DNA from: JAQYVZ01 sp035269105
Lineage (GTDB): Bacteria; Desulfobacterota; Desulfuromonadia; Desulfuromonadales; BM103
Length of the DNA: 15,945 nucleotides
Direction of reading: 5' to 3'
Assembly (NCBI GenBank): GCA_035269105.1
Contig: DATFJP010000253.1
Coordinates: 1-15,945 of the forward strand
The position numbers were made by a program, and so were the translations under genes. The notes beneath the pieces were generated by a model. It was given only the letters and a program-made list of their open reading frames with translations. It was not told the DNA's origin and searched no databases. Shown piece after piece: positions 12,515 to 15,945 of the stretch. Position 1 is the stretch's first letter; each line of letters begins with the position of its first letter.

Positions 12515-13854
12515 TTTGCAGCTCCCTCTTCTTCTATTTGCCGGACCAGGTCGCGCAGAGTCATTCCGTCAAGGGCATCCCTTCCTGAGGCCGCCAGCCT
12601 GCCCGCCAAACCGGCCACCGCTGCTTTTTCATCGCTGTCGAAATGTTGGTCGATATGCGCATCGCGATGGCTGTAGGTCTGCAGGAAGTCATGAATTCGA
12701 ATGGCCTCCAGGGCGCAGCCGGACTGGTAGGCACTCGCTTCGTTTTCACCGGATATCTTGGCGACGTAACCCTGTTTGCGCAAAGTCTCCAGGACATCCC
12801 GCAGCAATCGCGGTCGAATCGCCAGTCCGACAGCGATCTTCTCCTGCTCCAGGGCCGGTTCGCCCCGGTAAAAACGGCGCCCGAGAAACACCAGGATCGT
12901 CAGGGCGACCAGTTCCCGGTTGACAAACTCGCGGGCCTGCCCGCGGATCTCCTGGCGGATACTGGCCAGATTCTGGGTGGCATAGGTAAACTCCAGACCG
13001 AACAGGACAATCGCCCAGGACAGGTAAATCCAGACCATGAAGACCGGCAGCGCGGCCATGGTCCCGTAAATGGCATTGTAGCGCGCAACACCGACCTGCA
13101 GCTCGAGATAAAGCCACTGGCCCAACTGCCAGAGCGTGCCTCCGCAGATGCCGCCGAGCAGGGCGGCCCGCGGATTGACCTTGGTATTGGGCATGAACAG
13201 GTAAAGACCGGCGAAAACCAGCCACATCACCATGAACGGCAGGATCTTGAAAAGAAGCAGGACGATTTCACCCACATAGGCTCTTTCCATAAGACCCTGG
13301 ACCAGGGTCTGGCTTTTCAGGGTCGATGTCATGGAAATCGCCACCACCACGAATATCGGTCCGATGGTGACCACCGAAAAGTAATCTGTAAAGCGCCGCA
13401 GCAGGGGCCGCGTTTCATCGACGCCCCAAACCTTGTTGAAACTTTTTTCGATATTCGACAGCAGCGTCAGCACCGTCATGACCAGAAACACCAGCCCGAA
13501 GGTACCGAGGCTGGCGACGTTGGTGTTATTGATGTAGGTGATGATCAGGGTGACCACGTCCCCCGAACCCGCCGCGAGCTTTTCCAGCAACAGCGACTGC
13601 AAAGTGTTCTGCACGCCCAGTCCCTTCAGGACGGAAAACATCAGGGCCAGAAGCGGAACGATGGATAGTAGGGTGGTAAACGTCAGGGCGGAGGCCCTGA
13701 GAATGCAGCGGTCGGTAAAGAAGCCGCGGAAAACGACCGTCCAGAGCTGCCCTTGCTGCAGGAGAAACTTGCGCCACCACCGCAGGTCGCTGAGATCGGC
13801 AGACCAAAGATCCTCGACAAAAAAATTCCGCAGTCGCCCCAGCAGGGAATTCAC
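12493..13854 (-). CDS. YihY/BrkB (UPF0761) family inner-membrane protein
   Basis: A 453-residue protein. After a cytoplasmic N-terminus the family's hallmark follows: a helix opening RASALTFTTLLSIVPLLALM, then NIEKSFNKVWGV, and a set of about six membrane helices to near residue 310, including YNAIYGTMAALPVFMVWIYL and SWAIVLFGLEFTYA. The last 140 residues are soluble and resemble a winged-helix-like tail, longer than in E. coli YihY. The family was once misnamed RNase BN; its function is unknown, with proposed roles in envelope transport. I choose a GTG start at 13854 because GGAGG lies seven bases upstream; the open frame continues 37 codons farther without a ribosome site. Its stop lies inside the 3' end of lpxH. 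Confidence 0.85.
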   Translation of the reverse strand: MNSLLGRLRNFFVEDLWSADLSDLRWWRKFLLQQGQLWTVVFRGFFTDRCILRASALTFTTLLSIVPLLALMFSVLKGLGVQNTLQSLLLEKLAAGSGDVVTLIITYINNTNVASLGTFGLVFLVMTVLTLLSNIEKSFNKVWGVDETRPLLRRFTDYFSVVTIGPIFVVVAISMTSTLKSQTLVQGLMERAYVGEIVLLLFKILPFMVMWLVFAGLYLFMPNTKVNPRAALLGGICGGTLWQLGQWLYLELQVGVARYNAIYGTMAALPVFMVWIYLSWAIVLFGLEFTYATQNLASIRQEIRGQAREFVNRELVALTILVFLGRRFYRGEPALEQEKIAVGLAIRPRLLRDVLETLRKQGYVAKISGENEASAYQSGCALEAIRIHDFLQTYSHRDAHIDQHFDSDEKAAVAGLAGRLAASGRDALDGMTLRDLVRQIEEEGAANQVKEDG

Positions 13855-13888
13855 GGCGTCGCCTCCGAAAAAAATAGTCGTTTTAATG

Positions 13889-13917
13889 AGTTTACCGTAA
13901 ACAGAGGAATCCGGCAA
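13889..13917 (-). promoter_or_regulatory. Candidate promoter of the BrkB/YihY gene
   Basis: Minus-strand TTGCCG (13912-13917) and TAAACT (13889-13894) with a 17-base spacer; both boxes match consensus at four of six positions. A perfect inverted repeat GTTTAC-C-GTAAAC at 13890-13902 overlaps the -10 box and could bind a regulator. Confidence 0.35.
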
Positions 13918-13942
13918 TCCGCCGAGGTCGCTCCGACGGCCT

Positions 13943-15379
13943 TCAGGGAGTCTCTTCGACCTCAACCCGTTCGATGTTCAAACCAGAGCGCTCCAGCTCT
14001 TCGTCGAAAACGTCGGCGCGACCGACCAGAACAATCTTTTGCCGGTCAGGGAGCAGGTAACGTCGGGCAACCCGCTGAACGTCGGCCGGGGTCACTGCGG
14101 CAATGCGGTCCCGATAACGCTGCAGGTAGTCTTGCGGATAGTCGAACAGATCGAGGCGCATCTGCTGGCTGACCACGGCATGGCTGTCATCGAAGCCGAA
14201 GACAAAGGAGTTGACCAGGCTGTCCCGGGCAATGCGCAATTCCTCGTCGCTGACCCGGTTTTCCCGCAAATCCCGCATGATCTCGTGGATCAGGGCAAGA
14301 ACCCTGGAGGCCTCCTGATTGCGGGTTTCGGTTGCCGCTATGAAGGGGCCGGGAAGTCTCCGCCCAATCTGGAAATAGGAATACACCGAGTAGGCCAGAC
14401 CGCGGTCGGAGCGGATTTCCTGCATCAGGCGCGAGTTGAAGCCACCGCCGCCGAGGATGAAATTCATGACGCGAACCGCGTATTGATCGGGGTTGTCCTT
14501 GGTCAGGCCGATGTCGCCGATGCGGATGGTTGCCTGGGCCAGATCCTTGTCGACCACCTGGACGGCCCCGCCTCCACTTTCCGGAACCGGCGGCAGGGGT
14601 TGATCGTCCAGCGGCCCGACCGGCCAGTCACCGAAAGCGGCCGCGAGCTGCTGCAGCAACTGATCCCGGTCGAAATCGCCGGAGACTGCCAGCAGCAGAT
14701 TGTTCGGCCGGAAATGGCGGGCGTGGAACTGCTGCAGATGGCTGCGCCGGATCCGTTCCAGACTGTCGGTGGTCGGGCTAACCCCTAAAGGATGTCCGGG
14801 ATAGAGGCTCGCCAGCAATAGCCGCTGGGCGACTGCACCCGGCAGATCGTTCTGCCGGCGCACATTTTCAATCGCCTTGAGCCTGGCCAGTTCAAGACTT
14901 GTCGAAGAAAAACCGGGAGACCGTAAAAGGTCGGCGACGATTTGCAGTCCCTCCACAAAGTCCTCGGCACGAATCGAAAGGTCCAGCTGGCTCGAGTACG
15001 TGCCCATGCTGGCATTCAGGTCGGCGGCCAATTGGTCCAGCCGGGACTCCAGACGGCTGGGCGAAATATCCGCCGTTCCCCCGGTTCGCCAGGCCTCTGC
15101 ATAGATTTCCGCAAACCCGGCAAGCCGGGTCGGAACGCCGATTGAACCGGAGCCGACCAGGGCCGTCAACTGGACCAGGGGGAGCTCATCATCTTGTTTG
15201 AGGTAGAGGCGGATGCCATTGGCCAGTTCCAGCCTGTCGACTTCCGGAAGCTGGAATTCAAGTTCGGGATAGCTTAACTGCTCGGGATGCTTCGGCAGCG
15301 ATGGCGCACAAGCTGCGAGCGAAATAAGCAAAGAAAACACACCGCAGCCTGCACAGAATTTTCGGAGAACTGCCTTCAT
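13943..15379 (-). CDS. M16-family peptidase-like lipoprotein lacking the zinc site
   Basis: A 478-residue lipoprotein: signal core GVFSLLISLAAC with the lipobox cysteine C24, so it should be anchored facing the periplasm. Two M16-type halves follow (about 45-250 and 270-470). Where active M16 enzymes carry HxxEH, this protein has E-I-Y-A-E (91-95, in AGFAEIYAEAWRTGG), so it cannot bind catalytic zinc. The second half keeps the R/Y motif region EIRSDRGLAYSVYS (321-334), which in heterodimeric M16 peptidases is supplied by the non-catalytic subunit. Its partner is most likely the upstream gene, whose stop lies one base from this ATG (TGA-T-ATG). The ATG at 15379 fits the signal peptide. It could be a chaperone-like subunit with other roles. 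Confidence 0.88.
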   Translation of the reverse strand: MKAVLRKFCAGCGVFSLLISLAACAPSLPKHPEQLSYPELEFQLPEVDRLELANGIRLYLKQDDELPLVQLTALVGSGSIGVPTRLAGFAEIYAEAWRTGGTADISPSRLESRLDQLAADLNASMGTYSSQLDLSIRAEDFVEGLQIVADLLRSPGFSSTSLELARLKAIENVRRQNDLPGAVAQRLLLASLYPGHPLGVSPTTDSLERIRRSHLQQFHARHFRPNNLLLAVSGDFDRDQLLQQLAAAFGDWPVGPLDDQPLPPVPESGGGAVQVVDKDLAQATIRIGDIGLTKDNPDQYAVRVMNFILGGGGFNSRLMQEIRSDRGLAYSVYSYFQIGRRLPGPFIAATETRNQEASRVLALIHEIMRDLRENRVSDEELRIARDSLVNSFVFGFDDSHAVVSQQMRLDLFDYPQDYLQRYRDRIAAVTPADVQRVARRYLLPDRQKIVLVGRADVFDEELERSGLNIERVEVEETP

Positions 15380-15380
15380 A

Positions 15381-15945
15381 TCAGAAACTCTCCTTTTCCA
15401 GGTAGACCACGGTCCGGTTTTGGGGCATGAAGTAGGTCTGCGCGGCATTCATCAGATCCTGCGCCGTCAGTGTCTCAATTTCATCCTGGTATGAAGTCAG
15501 ATAGCGCCAGTTTCCGGCCAGCGACTGGTAGGAGGTCAACAATCGCGCCAGTCCGGAATTCCCCTTGAGATAGCGGAGTTGGTCGGTGAGCAGGCGATTG
15601 CGGGCTTTAGTGAGCTCAACTTCTGTCACCGGTGCGGTCTTGAGCTTTTCCAGTTCGCGATAGATGGCGGCTTCGACCTCGGCCGGCGTATGCGGGTGGC
15701 GCGGCACGGCCTCGATCACGAACAGGTTCGGATATCGGGAGCCCGGTGCGCCATAGACCGATACCGAGGTGGCCAGCTGCTGTTCTTCGACCAGAGCCCG
15801 GTAAAGACGGGAGGTTCTGCCCTGCCCAAGCACCTGGTCCAGCAGGTCGAATACATAATCGTCTTTGTGGGGCAACGTCGGCTTGTGAAAGGCGATCGCC
15901 AGACGCGGTTCGGCCTCGAAATTCACTGTCACCCGCTTCTCCCCG
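15381..15945 (-). CDS. M16-family peptidase, C-terminal part (runs off right edge)
   Basis: The last 188 codons of a gene whose 5' part lies beyond base 15945; the frame is open to the edge. The visible part is the second M16 domain: VNFEAEPRLAIAFHKPTLPH, then VLGQGRTSRLYRALVEEQQL and an ATSVSVYGAPGS segment. The tyrosine of the usual R/Y pair is not present (LATSV in place of LAYSV), which complements the downstream lipoprotein. The zinc-binding half would be off-window, so activity cannot be judged directly. The two genes are spaced by a single base and clearly form one transcription unit. Confidence 0.85.
   Translation of the reverse strand, partial: GEKRVTVNFEAEPRLAIAFHKPTLPHKDDYVFDLLDQVLGQGRTSRLYRALVEEQQLATSVSVYGAPGSRYPNLFVIEAVPRHPHTPAEVEAAIYRELEKLKTAPVTEVELTKARNRLLTDQLRYLKGNSGLARLLTSYQSLAGNWRYLTSYQDEIETLTAQDLMNAAQTYFMPQNRTVVYLEKESF

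Overview
The window reads as chromosomal DNA of a Gram-negative, anaerobe-like deltaproteobacterium, most probably from the Desulfuromonadales/Geobacter neighbourhood (Desulfuromonadota). This is inferred from a b558-type succinate dehydrogenase/fumarate reductase cytochrome subunit, an LPS gene (lpxH), lipoproteins, a membrane GGDEF protein of a type common in that group, and a paired M16 peptidase locus. No database search was possible, so the taxonomy is a judgement. Nearly all genes lie on the minus strand; only a small hypothetical gene (4928) and lpxH (11786) are on the plus strand. I see no tRNA, rRNA, CRISPR array or insertion sequence.

Left edge, 1-621: the start of an sdhC-like gene runs off the left edge. 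Upstream of it is a long, possibly structured leader and a tandem GTATAC-containing repeat with a GntR-operator-like palindrome. Then comes the intrinsic terminator of the next transcription unit.

622-4701: a tight minus-strand operon transcribed from a TTGAAG-17-TATGAT promoter. Its order is a SLOG/LOG-like nucleotide-binding protein, a DHH phosphoesterase (NrnA-like), a secreted N-acetylmuramoyl-L-alanine amidase, RNase PH (rph) and the dITP/XTP pyrophosphatase (rdgB). Except for the amidase, the theme is RNA 3'-end processing, nano-RNA turnover and nucleotide-pool cleaning. A second, near-consensus promoter sits so close to the amidase start that its mRNA would be almost leaderless.

4702-7217: a small plus-strand gene of unknown function with a strong ribosome binding site. 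It is followed by a translationally coupled minus-strand pair: a membrane HAMP-GGDEF protein and a coiled-coil lipoprotein. At both positions where GGDEF enzymes contact guanine this protein has serine, one of them the change that marks the Hypr (cyclic AMP-GMP synthesizing) GGDEF class.

7218-9162: a glycine-betaine-type solute-binding protein (proX) without its ABC partners, followed by a DoxX membrane protein. Upstream is a promoter, a ~300-nt leader and a strong intrinsic terminator placed before proX. A leader reading frame passes through the terminator and overlaps the proX start codon, an arrangement suggesting transcription attenuation.

9163-15945: a Cu+ P-type ATPase (copA), the divergent lpxH with a promoter placing its transcript start at or next to the ATG, a BrkB/YihY membrane protein convergent with and overlapping lpxH, and two adjacent M16 peptidase-family genes. 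The first complete M16 gene encodes a lipoprotein that has lost the zinc-binding HxxEH motif. The second runs off the right edge.
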